Shown: positions 52,634-62,406 of the stretch, piece after piece | How positions within the stretch are numbered: the stretch's first letter is position 1 | How the letters are laid out: each line of letters begins with the position of its first letter | Source: JAJZNI01 sp035624785 | Lineage (GTDB): Bacteria; Chloroflexota; Dormibacteria; Aeolococcales; Aeolococcaceae | Direction of reading: 5' to 3' | DNA length: 64,000 nucleotides | Assembly (NCBI GenBank): GCA_035624785.1 | Contig: DASPQV010000051.1 | Coordinates: forward strand, 62,001 to 126,000 | Position numbers and translations under genes: made by a program | The notes under the pieces: model-generated | Database searches by the model: none | Told to the model about the DNA's origin: nothing | The model's input: only the letters and a program-made list of their open reading frames with translations

Positions 52634-53668
52634 TTGCGCATCGGGATCCTCACCGGGGGTGGCGATGCCCCCGGGCTCAACGCCGCCATCCGGGGCGTGG
52701 GCCGGCGTGCCCTGGCCCACGGCGATACGGTCATCGGTGTCAAGAACGGGTGGGCCGGGCTGACCGGTGCGGGTGACTTCATGGCGATGCCCCGGCCTCT
52801 CTTCTCCGGCATCCTCCAGCTCGGCGGCACCGTCCTGGGGAGCTCCCGGACCAACCCCATGAAGCGCGAGGGCGGCAAGGAGGAGGTGCTCAGCAACCTT
52901 CGCAAGGCGCATCTCGACGCCCTGGTGGCGATCGGCGGCGACGACACCCTCTCGGTCGCGGCCTGGCTCGCCGAGCACGGCGGGCCGGTGGTGGGCGTCC
53001 CCAAGACCATGGACAACGATCTCTCGGTCACCGACTACTGCATCGGGTTCGACACCGCGGTCAGCCGGGTGGCCGAGGCCCTCGACCGCCTCCACACTAC
53101 CGCGGCGGCCCACCATCGGGTCATGGTCGTCGAGGTCATGGGCCGGGACACCGGCTGGGTGGCCCTGATGGGGGGCATCGCCGGAGGAGCCGACCTGATC
53201 CTGATACCCGAGGTGCCGATCAGCCTCAGCGACATCATCGACCGGCTCCAGAAGCGGTTCCAGAGCGGCAGCGACTTCAGCATCATCGTGGTCGCCGAGG
53301 GCTTCGAGATGTCGGGGGTGACCGACAAGGAGGCGGCCGGCGGCAAGCGGGACGCCTTCGGGCACGTCCAGCTCAGCAAGCGGGGCGTCGGCGAGACCCT
53401 CGCCGAGCTGATCGAGGCGCGGATGGGCCATGAGACCCGCACCACCGTGCTCGGCCACACCCAGCGAGGCGGGACCCCCTCCGCCTATGACCGGATCTGG
53501 GCCACCCGGGTCGGCGTGTTCGCCTACGACCTGGTGCTGGATCAGAAGTGGGGGATGATGCCGGTGGTCCGCAACGGCACGGTCGAGGTGGCTCCGATCG
53601 CCGACGTGGTTCGCGAGCAGCGCAAGGTCCCGTCGGAGCTCTACAACCTGGCCAAGGTCTTCTATTAG
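52634..53668 (+). CDS. pfkA: 6-phosphofructokinase, probably pyrophosphate-dependent
   Basis: Phosphofructokinase A-fold enzyme, 344 residues, phosphorylating fructose 6-phosphate. Start segment RIGILTGGGDAPGLNAAIRG and catalytic PKTMDNDL are clear. At the two positions that set the phosphoryl donor (E. coli numbering, which matches directly here) residue 104 is Asp (GGDDTL) and residue 124 is Lys (VPKTMDND). This is the pattern of PPi-dependent enzymes; ATP enzymes have Gly at both. Start is TTG 52634, with GGGAG 6 nt upstream, inside the frame opened at 52487. It follows the LCP gene by 2 nt, so the two are co-transcribed. Confidence 0.92.
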   Translation: MRIGILTGGGDAPGLNAAIRGVGRRALAHGDTVIGVKNGWAGLTGAGDFMAMPRPLFSGILQLGGTVLGSSRTNPMKREGGKEEVLSNLRKAHLDALVAIGGDDTLSVAAWLAEHGGPVVGVPKTMDNDLSVTDYCIGFDTAVSRVAEALDRLHTTAAAHHRVMVVEVMGRDTGWVALMGGIAGGADLILIPEVPISLSDIIDRLQKRFQSGSDFSIIVVAEGFEMSGVTDKEAAGGKRDAFGHVQLSKRGVGETLAELIEARMGHETRTTVLGHTQRGGTPSAYDRIWATRVGVFAYDLVLDQKWGMMPVVRNGTVEVAPIADVVREQRKVPSELYNLAKVFY

Positions 53669-53793
53669 GACCTGGTCGGCACCGAGCGACGCGATCCGAG
53701 CGGCACGGAGCGGGGCGGCACCGGGAGGGCCCATCATCGTCCTGGCCGAAAGCCGCCAGTGGCGGCGGGCCCCGCTCGGGCACCATTGAGCCC

Positions 53794-55347
53794 GTGGAGG
53801 ACTTCGAGAGCCGCTATCTCGCGGTGGCGAGCCGGGATCGCCGGTTCGAGGGCCGGTTCCTGGTGGCGGTCACGTCGACCGGGGTCTACTGCCGGGTGGG
53901 CTGCCCCTCGCGGACGCCACGGCGGGACCATGTCCGCTTCTACCTGACCCCGGCGGCGGCCGAGGCCGCGGGCTTCCGGGCCTGCCGGCGCTGCCGGCCG
54001 GAGCAGGCCGACCCGCCGGGGGACCGGCTGGTCCGGGGAGCGCTCCGGCTGATCGCCGGAGGTGGCGTGGACGGCCGCGGCGTGGATGCCGCCGCCCGGC
54101 GTCTCGGGGTGAGCACCCGGACCCTCCACCGCCGCCTGACCGCCGCGGTGGGGACCTCCACCCTGCAGATCGCCAGCAGCCGCCGGGTCCAGGCGGCTCG
54201 GGCCCTGATCGCCGAGACCCGGATGCCACTCACCGACGTGGCCTTCGCCGCCGGGTTCAACTCGGTGCGCCGGTTCAACGAGGTGGTGCGCGACGAGCTC
54301 GGTGCATCCCCGAGCGCGCTGCGCGAGGCTGCCATCCGGGAGGGGGAGCCCCCGTCGGACGCCGGCGAGCCCGGTCCGGCGGCGGCAGGCCCGGGCACCG
54401 CGGGTGCCTGGCTCAGCCTCCGGCTGGTCACCCGCCAGCCCTTCGCGGCCGCTCCGCTCCTCGGCTTCCTGGCGGCTCGGGCGGTGAGCGGGGTCGAGGC
54501 GGCCTCCGCCTCGGGCTACGCCCGTTCCGTCCGCGCCCCCCGGGGAGCGGCGGTGGTCGACCTGACCCCGGACGGCCCCCATGTCACGCTCCGGGTCCGC
54601 CTCGACGACATCAGGGACCTGGAGGACGTGGTCCGGCGCTGCCGGCGCCTCCTCGACCTGGATGCCGACCCCGTCGCGCTCACTGAGGCTCTGGGCGCCG
54701 ATGCGCTGATCGGACCGCTGGTCGCCGCGGCGCCGGGCCTCCGCGTGCCCGGCAGCGTCGACCCCTTCGAGACGGCGGTGCGGGCGGTGCTCGGTCAGCA
54801 GGTGTCGGTGGCCGCCGCCCGCACCCTGGCCGGCCGGCTGGTCGGACGGCTCGGGGATCGGCTGCCCCTCCCGAGCGACTCCGTGACCCACCTGTTCCCG
54901 TCGCCGCGGCGGCTGGCCGAGGCGGACCTCGACGGGCTGGGGCTGACCGGACGTCGCATCGAATCGATCCGCGCCCTGAGCCGGGCAGTCCTGGAGGGGG
55001 ATCTCGATCTGGCCGGCGGCTCCCCCGACGCTGTCGAGGCAGCCCTGGCTCGCCTCCCCGGCTTCGGCCCCTGGACCCGCGCTTACATCGCGATGCGGGG
55101 GCGGGGCGACCCCGACGCCATCCCCGTCTCCGACCTGGGCCTGCGCCGGGCGATGCAGCGGCTCGGCCAGCCCGCCGATCCCGCCAGCCTGGCGGCCCGT
55201 GCCGAGGCGTGGCGGCCCTGGCGCGCCTACGCGGCGCTCCACCTCTGGAACCGCCTGTCCACGCCGGTCACCCCACCCCCCGGCGTGGGCCTCGACCGTG
55301 CGTCCACCCTCAACCCCGGAGAGAGCCCATGGCCTACGACGCCGTGA
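53794..55347 (+). CDS. alkA: Ada/AraC/AlkA fusion: adaptive-response regulator with 3-methyladenine glycosylase
   Basis: 517-residue fusion. Residues 1-85 are the Ada methyl-phosphotriester domain with four zinc cysteines (GVYCRVGCPSRTP, RACRRCRP). Next is an AraC HTH (VDAAARRLGVSTRTLHRRL, MPLTDVAFAAGFNSVRRFNE). Then come an AlkA N-terminal domain and an HhH-GPD glycosylase (VLGQQVSVAAARTLAGRL, LARLPGFGPWTRAYIAMRG, the Asp in PVSDLGLRRAM). It can sense methylated DNA phosphates, activate transcription and excise alkylated bases. GTG 53794 is the homology start; CACCAT is 7 nt upstream. The missing Ada methyltransferase half is the next, overlapping gene. Confidence 0.93.
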   Translation: MEDFESRYLAVASRDRRFEGRFLVAVTSTGVYCRVGCPSRTPRRDHVRFYLTPAAAEAAGFRACRRCRPEQADPPGDRLVRGALRLIAGGGVDGRGVDAAARRLGVSTRTLHRRLTAAVGTSTLQIASSRRVQAARALIAETRMPLTDVAFAAGFNSVRRFNEVVRDELGASPSALREAAIREGEPPSDAGEPGPAAAGPGTAGAWLSLRLVTRQPFAAAPLLGFLAARAVSGVEAASASGYARSVRAPRGAAVVDLTPDGPHVTLRVRLDDIRDLEDVVRRCRRLLDLDADPVALTEALGADALIGPLVAAAPGLRVPGSVDPFETAVRAVLGQQVSVAAARTLAGRLVGRLGDRLPLPSDSVTHLFPSPRRLAEADLDGLGLTGRRIESIRALSRAVLEGDLDLAGGSPDAVEAALARLPGFGPWTRAYIAMRGRGDPDAIPVSDLGLRRAMQRLGQPADPASLAARAEAWRPWRAYAALHLWNRLSTPVTPPPGVGLDRASTLNPGESPWPTTP

Positions 55348-55862
55348 CCCTGACCACCCCGCTCGGCCACTTCACCGCCATCGCCGAGGCCGGCGCCCTG
55401 GTGGCCGCCGGCTTCACCGGCGACCCCGAGGCCCTGCGCCCGCGTCTCGGCAATCCCGCCGCGGCCCTTCACGTTCATGACGACCTGGGCCAGATCTCCA
55501 GGGCCCTGGCGGCGTACTTCGACGGCTCCGATGTCACCGCCATCGATTCCCTGCCGGTGCGCATGGCCGGCACCCCGGCGATGCGCCGGCTCTGGGAGGA
55601 GCTGCGCCGGATCCCCGCCGGGCAGGTGCGCAGCTACGCCGAGCTGGGCGGTGAGCGTCGCTATGCCCGGGCAGCCGGCGCCGCCTGCGCCCGCAACCCG
55701 GTGCCCCTGGTTGTGCCCTGCCACCGGGTGGTCAGGGGCGACGGCACCCTGGGCGGGTTCGGCTGGGGTCTGGAGACCAAACGCTGGCTGCTCGACCACG
55801 AGGCGCGCTTCGCCGAGCCCGAGCCCGGCCCCAGGCAGCTGTCGCTGTCAGCCGCGTCCTGA
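55329..55862 (+). CDS. ogt: Methylated-DNA-protein cysteine methyltransferase
   Basis: O6-alkylguanine-DNA alkyltransferase, 177 residues. The acceptor Cys is in VVPCHRVVRGDGTLGGFGWG and the wing/HTH region is IPAGQVRSYAELGG. The N-terminal domain resembles Ogt (TPLGHFTAIAEAGALVAAGF). It overlaps the Ada/AlkA gene by 19 nt in another frame, with GGAGAG just before ATG 55329, so the two are translated together and together provide all functions of a classical Ada plus AlkA. It acts as a suicide repair protein. Confidence 0.94.
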   Translation: MAYDAVTLTTPLGHFTAIAEAGALVAAGFTGDPEALRPRLGNPAAALHVHDDLGQISRALAAYFDGSDVTAIDSLPVRMAGTPAMRRLWEELRRIPAGQVRSYAELGGERRYARAAGAACARNPVPLVVPCHRVVRGDGTLGGFGWGLETKRWLLDHEARFAEPEPGPRQLSLSAAS

Positions 55863-55869
55863 ACTCCGC

Positions 55870-56634
55870 TCACCAGACGCCGGGGATGAGCCGCGCCCGC
55901 CTCCGCGCCCAAACCGCCCAATCGGGGAAGCTGTTCCGGAGCAGACGCTCCTCGTAGCCGATCCGGGCCAGCTGGAGCCCGCAGAAGACGGCGAAGAGGA
56001 GCAGCGGGTTGAGCTGGCCCACCGGGAGCACGGCGGCCAGCGCGGCGGTGATCTCGCAGAGGTAGAGGGGGTGGCGCACCAGCCGGTACGGCCCGGTGGT
56101 CACCAGCCGGCGCGCCGCCGGGAAGATCCCGAAGGAGCGGCGCAGCGTCAGCAGGCCCCAGACGGCCCCGGCCATGGCCAGCGTGGTGGCCACGGTGCAG
56201 GCCGCCGCCGCCCACGGAGGGATGGTGAAGAGCTGGAGGCTCGCCGGCAGGCGGTTGCCGCAGAGCAGCAGGATGGTCGTCCCGAGGAAGGCGACCAGCC
56301 GGGGGAGGATGCGGCGGTCCGAGACCTGGGGACGGAGCCGCACCACGAAGAGGCCGACCGGGATCAGGCAGAAGGCGGCATACAGGCTCTGCCCCACCGG
56401 CCCGCCGACCACGCTGACCCAGCCACGCCCCCAACCGGCCTGGAAGCTCCCGATCGCCCTGAGCACCATCTCGTAGCCGAGCACGAGGTACAGCGCCGCC
56501 GGCACGACAGTGCCCAGGATGATGTAGCCCAGGTCGGAGCCGCGGCGGCCGAGGGGGCGGGGCGCGGCGAGGGGCGGACCGCCGGCTCGAGCCGTCCCCG
56601 CGGGGCGTGACGGGGCTGTGGCGATTGCCTTCAC
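55870..56634 (-). CDS. Isoprenylcysteine carboxyl methyltransferase-family membrane protein
   Basis: About 254 residues with several transmembrane helices. The C-terminal signature is clear: LVTTGPYRLVRHPLYLCEI and, near the end, YEERLLRNSFPDWAVW with ARRRARLIPGVW. This is the ICMT/PEMT fold, SAM-dependent methyltransferases of lipid-like substrates in the membrane; bacterial substrates are mostly unknown. The frame is open to GTG 56691, but GTG 56634 is preferred: GATACT is 7 nt upstream, the same arrangement as other leaderless genes here. It is convergent with ogt. Confidence 0.83.
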   Translation of the reverse strand: MKAIATAPSRPAGTARAGGPPLAAPRPLGRRGSDLGYIILGTVVPAALYLVLGYEMVLRAIGSFQAGWGRGWVSVVGGPVGQSLYAAFCLIPVGLFVVRLRPQVSDRRILPRLVAFLGTTILLLCGNRLPASLQLFTIPPWAAAACTVATTLAMAGAVWGLLTLRRSFGIFPAARRLVTTGPYRLVRHPLYLCEITAALAAVLPVGQLNPLLLFAVFCGLQLARIGYEERLLRNSFPDWAVWARRRARLIPGVW

Positions 56635-56768
56635 GCCAGGCAGTATCCGGCCCGCCGCGGCGCGGCCGGACCGCCGCAGGCGACCTGTCACGCGCCGCGT
56701 CAGTCGGTGTTGCAGCCGCCGAGGTTCACCAGGTCAGGGCACGGGGAGATCGTGGATACACTGCGGTC

Positions 56769-57701
56769 GTGGGGCACCCCCTGGCCCAGCGCATCCTGGA
56801 TGGCGACGTCCGCGCCCTGGCCCGGGCCATTCGGATGGTCGAGGACCGCGATCCCGAGATGGCGGCGCTGGTCGGCGAGCTGCGCCAGCGCTCCGGGCGG
56901 GCCGAGGTGGTCGGCATCACCGGCCCGCCGGGAAGCGGCAAGTCGACCCTCTGCGACCGGCTCATCGAGAGCTGGCGGGCCCGCGACGAGACCGTCGGGG
57001 TCATCGCCGTGGACCCTTCCAGCCCGTTCAGCGGCGGCGCGATCCTGGGCGACAGGGTGAGGATGCAGCGCCATGCCGGCGACCCGGGGGTCTTCATCCG
57101 CTCGATGGCAGCCAGGGGCCATCTCGGCGGCCTGGCCGCGGCCGCCCGGGAGGCGGTGCGGCTGCTCGATGCCAGCGGTCGCCGCCACTGCCTCCTGGAG
57201 ACCGTTGGGGTGGGTCAATCAGAGCTCGAAGTGATGCGGACCGCCGACACCACGATCGTCGTGGTCACCCCCGCCGCCGGTGACGCGGTCCAGCTCATGA
57301 AGGCCGGGATCCTCGAGATCGCCGACATATTCGCGGTGAACAAGGCCGACCTGGCCGGCGCGGCGCGCGTCGCCAGGGAGCTTCGCGAGCTGGTCCACCA
57401 GACCCGTGCGGCCGCCGCCTGGGTGCCCCCGGTCCTCCAGGTGATCGCCACGACCGGTGAGGGGGTGGCCGAGCTGGTCGGCGCCATCGACGGGCATCGC
57501 GAGGCGATCGCAGCTTCCGGCGAGCTCCGGCGACGGCGGGTGGAGCGGCTCCGCGCCGAGGTCGAGGCCATCGTCGCGGAGCGGGCGGCGGAGCGGGCGC
57601 GGCGTGCCCTCGACGAGGGGAGAATAGGGATGGACGAGAACACCGACGTGGCGGGCGCCGATCCCTACGCCCTCGCCGCGCGGATCATGCAGGGCTCCTG
57701 A
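56769..57701 (+). CDS. meaB: MeaB/ArgK-type GTPase, B12-mutase chaperone
   Basis: G3E GTPase of 310 residues that loads and protects adenosylcobalamin in acyl-CoA mutases. Walker A is TGPPGSGKSTLCDRLI, followed by AVDPSSPFSGGAILGDRVRM; switch region VETVGVGQSELEV, and NKAD specificity motif FAVNKADLAG. TACACT (56757-56762) ends 6 nt before GTG 56769 without a Shine-Dalgarno, so probably leaderless. It sits 22 nt upstream of a mutase large subunit, its expected client, and may also serve the mutase at 33805. Confidence 0.94.
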   Translation: MGHPLAQRILDGDVRALARAIRMVEDRDPEMAALVGELRQRSGRAEVVGITGPPGSGKSTLCDRLIESWRARDETVGVIAVDPSSPFSGGAILGDRVRMQRHAGDPGVFIRSMAARGHLGGLAAAAREAVRLLDASGRRHCLLETVGVGQSELEVMRTADTTIVVVTPAAGDAVQLMKAGILEIADIFAVNKADLAGAARVARELRELVHQTRAAAAWVPPVLQVIATTGEGVAELVGAIDGHREAIAASGELRRRRVERLRAEVEAIVAERAAERARRALDEGRIGMDENTDVAGADPYALAARIMQGS

Positions 57702-57723
57702 GCGAGCCCGGCAAGGGAGGCCC

Positions 57724-59337
<1,614 letters not shown>

Positions 59338-59343
59338 TGCACC

Positions 59344-59366
59344 GGCCGGGAAGTACCTTCCCGGCC
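59344..59366 (+). terminator. Perfect 10-bp hairpin after the mutase gene
   Basis: GGCCGGGAAG (59344-59353) pairs completely with CTTCCCGGCC (59357-59366) around a TAC loop, 6 nt after the stop. There is no T-tract. It merges with dispersed repeat copy C. Confidence 0.6.
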
Positions 59367-59405
59367 TGGCCGGCGACCCGGCAACCTACCTCCGAGCCGG
59401 TGCAC
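59365..59405. repeat. Dispersed intergenic repeat, copy C
   Basis: Reads CCTGGCCGGCGACCCGGCAA then CCTACCTCCGAGCCGGTGCAC, matching copies A and B. It follows the mutase terminator hairpin. The rest of the gap to 59559 holds no recognised feature besides the UspA ribosome binding site. Confidence 0.6.
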
Positions 59406-59559
59406 CAGCGGGGTGAGCAAGAACCCGCGCGTGACCACCGCGGTCCCGGCTGCTCGGAATCGTTGATGGACCATTGACCGCGGCGGTGTCAGCATGTGAG
59501 CTGCGGGTCGCGGAGCGTACCCGAGGCGCCCTGCGACCGCGGGAAGGGAGGCCGGCTGG

Positions 59560-60027
59560 GTGGCCTATCAGACGATCCTCGTGGCCACCGACGGGCGGCG
59601 GGGAGGGGACAGCGCCGTGGTCGCGGCCAGGCGGCTGGCGCAGTCCTGGCGGGCCACCCTCATCGTGGTGCACGTCAACCGGCTAATGCCGGCGCGGGGC
59701 GCGCTGCTGCCGGTGGAGGTCGACGAGCCCGAGCTGCAGAGAAGGCTCGACGAGCAGGTCGAGGAGCTGCGAGGCCGGGGATTGGACGTCGAGCTCAAGG
59801 TCATCCAGTCGGTCACGGCGAACCCGGCGCGCCTCATCGCCAAGGAGGCCGAGGCAGTGGGCGCCGACCTCATCGTCACTGGGAGCGCCGCCCACCGCCG
59901 GTTCAGGGGCCTCGGGACGCGCACTCTGCCTCAGCGGCTGCTCGACTTCGCCTCCTGCGCCGTGCTCAGCGTGCCTCGAGAGCCGGACGCCCAGCTCCCC
60001 GGGCTCCACCTCGTCAAGATCGCCTAG
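59560..60027 (+). CDS. Universal stress protein (UspA family)
   Basis: 155-residue Rossmann-like stress protein: YQTILVATDGRRGGDSAVVAARRLA at the start, IVVHVNRL, then ADLIVTGSAAHRRFRGLGTR. The usual ATP-binding GxxGx9GS is altered (GSAAHRRFRGLGTRTLPQRL), so nucleotide binding is uncertain. GTG 59560 has AGGGAGG about 8 nt upstream. Cytoplasmic; exact role unknown. It is convergent with the Ig-like protein, the stop codons adjoining. Confidence 0.87.
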   Translation: MAYQTILVATDGRRGGDSAVVAARRLAQSWRATLIVVHVNRLMPARGALLPVEVDEPELQRRLDEQVEELRGRGLDVELKVIQSVTANPARLIAKEAEAVGADLIVTGSAAHRRFRGLGTRTLPQRLLDFASCAVLSVPREPDAQLPGLHLVKIA

Positions 60028-62250
60028 CTACGCTGGCGGGTCGTCGTTCTCGTCAGGGGTCGCGATCGGCTCCAGGCTGCGGCGGGTCAGCCTCCGGCCC
60101 CGGCGCGAGGCCAGCAGGATGACCGCCGCCAGGACCACGTCGACGACGATCAGGAAGACGATGATCTGGGGCGCGCTCCCCAGGTGGATGCCGGAGACCA
60201 GCGAGATCAGACCGATCGGGGGCACCTCGGAGGTCTGCGGCCTGCCGCCGGGCGCCCCGCTGCCGCTGGGCGCGCCCGACCGCCCCGACGGTCCCGGCGT
60301 GGCCCCGTTCACGATCGGGCCGGGCGTGCGGGACCCGCCAGAGATGGGCGTCGACGCCGACTTGGCGGCGGCGGGCCGGGCCGGCGCAGAGGCGGATGGT
60401 GAGGCCGGGGCCGGTGAGGGCCGGCCGGAGGTCGCCGGGGAGCTGGGTGGCGCGCCGGTCGCCGTGGGCGATCCACCAGCCGGCGAGGAGGCTGTCGGCG
60501 GAGGGCTGCGGACTGGCGGAACCGCGGAGAGGACGGTCTCCGCCAGGGTGCCGCTGGACCCGGCGAAGTTGGTGTCGCCCTGGTACGCCGCCGTCACCGT
60601 GTAGGAGCCGGGGGCCAGACCGCTCAGGCTCAGCGAGGCCTGACCGAGGTGGTTCAGCTTCGCGACAGAGGGGCTCGTGCCGGCCACCGTGAAGCTCACC
60701 GACCCGCCGGCGACCAGCGACGACAGGGGATGGTTGACGGTCGCGGTGAGGATCGCCGCTCCCCCCGCGGACACCGGGTTCTCCGAGCTGGCCAGGCTGA
60801 GTGTGGTCGGCGCCGAGGACCGCTTCACCGTGACCGCCGCCGATGCCTGAGAGGTGCTGGCCGAGTACCAGACCGAGCCGGCGGCGTCGGGCAGGTACTG
60901 GGCGGTGATGGTGGGGTACGCCCCGGCGGGGAGGACGACCGAGAGGCAGGCCAGGGCGTCCCCGGTCGACCCGACCGGGACGATCTTGGTCGAGCCCAGG
61001 GTGGTCGGGCCCTGCACGAACCGCACGGTCCCGCTGGGAGTGGGAGCTTTGCCTCCAGACCCGAAGACGACCGAGGTCAGGGTGACCACCTGACCCTGGT
61101 TCACCGTTCCGGGGGCTGCGGCGATCGTCACCCTGGCCGGCGGCTGGGCGGACGGCCCATCCTCAACGCCGAGCACGCCGCCGTCCACCAGGGATGGGTA
61201 AGCCGCGTCGGTCCTTGGCAGCGGACAGGGAGCATCCCCGGCATCGCCATCTCCGCTCCCGTCAGCCCGGCACTTGCGGGCCGGGTCGACCAGCAGCGGA
61301 GTCACCGGTGATTGGGAGCCCTCGAAGTCCTTGTCTCCCGCGTAGGTCGCGGACAGGTGCCGCTCCCCCGGCTGGTCAAAGGTGGTCGTGAGCGTGGCCT
61401 CCCCGTCCTCGAGGTCGGCGGTGCCGAGCGTCTTCTGCGAGTTGGAGAAGGTCACCTCGCCGTCCGGCTGGGCGGTCGGGGAGGTCACTGACGCCGTGAG
61501 GGTCACCGGCTGTCCGGTCTGGGCGGGGGAGGGGGCGACCTGGAGGCTCGTGGAGGTCAGGGCCCGGTCGATCTCCTCGTTCACCGACGCGCTCGCAGAG
61601 GCGCCGACGTTCCCGTCGCCGGCGTAAGCGGCCGTCAGGGTGTGATCGCCGCTCTCCAGGTCCGGCACCGCGAACGCGGCGCTGCCCCCGGTGAGCGGCG
61701 CGCTGGCGATCGGAGAGGTCCCGTCGAGCAGGGTGACGGTGCCGGTCGGAGCACCGACGCCCTCCACCGGGAGCACAACGGCGACCGCCACCACCGTTTC
61801 GCCATAGGTCGCCGGATTCAGCGCCGAGATGAGCAGGGTCGTCGACGGCTGGACGGTGACGACCTGGACGAGCGGCGCCGAGGTCGAGGCCGCGAATCCG
61901 TCCGACCCGGAGTACTGGGCCTCGAGATCCTGGGCGCCGGCTGGCACCGTGTGGTTGGCAAGAGGAGCTTGACCGTCGGCGTTGAGGGTGACGGTGCCGA
62001 GGATGGCGTCGCCATCGGAGAAGGTGACCGTGCCATCCGGCACGGTGGTGCCCGCGGCCGGGATGACGGTTGCGGTGAGGACCAGCGGGTCCCCGTAGCC
62101 GGAGGGGTTCTCTGACGATGTGAGGGTGACGGTGGTGGCCATGGCACCGTCCGCCGCCCCGCCCACCGACGGTGCGGCGAGCAGGGCACCGCCGGCGAGG
62201 AGCGCGGCTCCCGCCAGCCACCGCAAGCGCCTTCCTCTCCTGATCTTCAT
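60028..62250 (-). CDS. Surface protein with five Ig-like domains and C-terminal membrane anchor
   Basis: 740 residues: Sec signal (KIRRGRRLRWLAGAALLAGG, LLAAPSVGG), then five tandem Ig-like (Big_3-type) domains of about 95 residues. Each has the pattern TxxxLxxSxNPxxxGxxVxLTATV, GTVTFxDG and LSATYAGDxxFxxS. A Pro/Ser/Ala-rich wall-spanning linker follows (about 590-690), then a transmembrane helix (IIVFLIVVDVVLAAVILLA) with a basic tail. It is probably a stalk-like adhesion or structural protein. Repeats 1-3 and 5 are similar; repeat 4 is longer. The ATG at 62250 is chosen for the signal peptide; the frame opens at 62391. Confidence 0.85.
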   Translation of the reverse strand: MKIRRGRRLRWLAGAALLAGGALLAAPSVGGAADGAMATTVTLTSSENPSGYGDPLVLTATVIPAAGTTVPDGTVTFSDGDAILGTVTLNADGQAPLANHTVPAGAQDLEAQYSGSDGFAASTSAPLVQVVTVQPSTTLLISALNPATYGETVVAVAVVLPVEGVGAPTGTVTLLDGTSPIASAPLTGGSAAFAVPDLESGDHTLTAAYAGDGNVGASASASVNEEIDRALTSTSLQVAPSPAQTGQPVTLTASVTSPTAQPDGEVTFSNSQKTLGTADLEDGEATLTTTFDQPGERHLSATYAGDKDFEGSQSPVTPLLVDPARKCRADGSGDGDAGDAPCPLPRTDAAYPSLVDGGVLGVEDGPSAQPPARVTIAAAPGTVNQGQVVTLTSVVFGSGGKAPTPSGTVRFVQGPTTLGSTKIVPVGSTGDALACLSVVLPAGAYPTITAQYLPDAAGSVWYSASTSQASAAVTVKRSSAPTTLSLASSENPVSAGGAAILTATVNHPLSSLVAGGSVSFTVAGTSPSVAKLNHLGQASLSLSGLAPGSYTVTAAYQGDTNFAGSSGTLAETVLSAVPPVRSPPPTASSPAGGSPTATGAPPSSPATSGRPSPAPASPSASAPARPAAAKSASTPISGGSRTPGPIVNGATPGPSGRSGAPSGSGAPGGRPQTSEVPPIGLISLVSGIHLGSAPQIIVFLIVVDVVLAAVILLASRRGRRLTRRSLEPIATPDENDDPPA

Positions 62251-62406
62251 CTCCCGACGAGCGTAGGCCCAACGATCGGTTGCCGGAACGTCAGGCGGCT
62301 CGCGAGCCGATGACATTCCTGTGATGTTGGACGAGGAAGCCACAGCTTCGTGACGAACCGTGGCGGCGGCGTCACATCCGCATGGCGGCATCTCGCCGAA
62401 GCTCGC

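Noticed and set aside
60028..62250. Repeats as a CRISPR array
   Set aside because: The periodicity is about 285 bp and belongs to Ig-like protein domains, not to short direct repeats with spacers.
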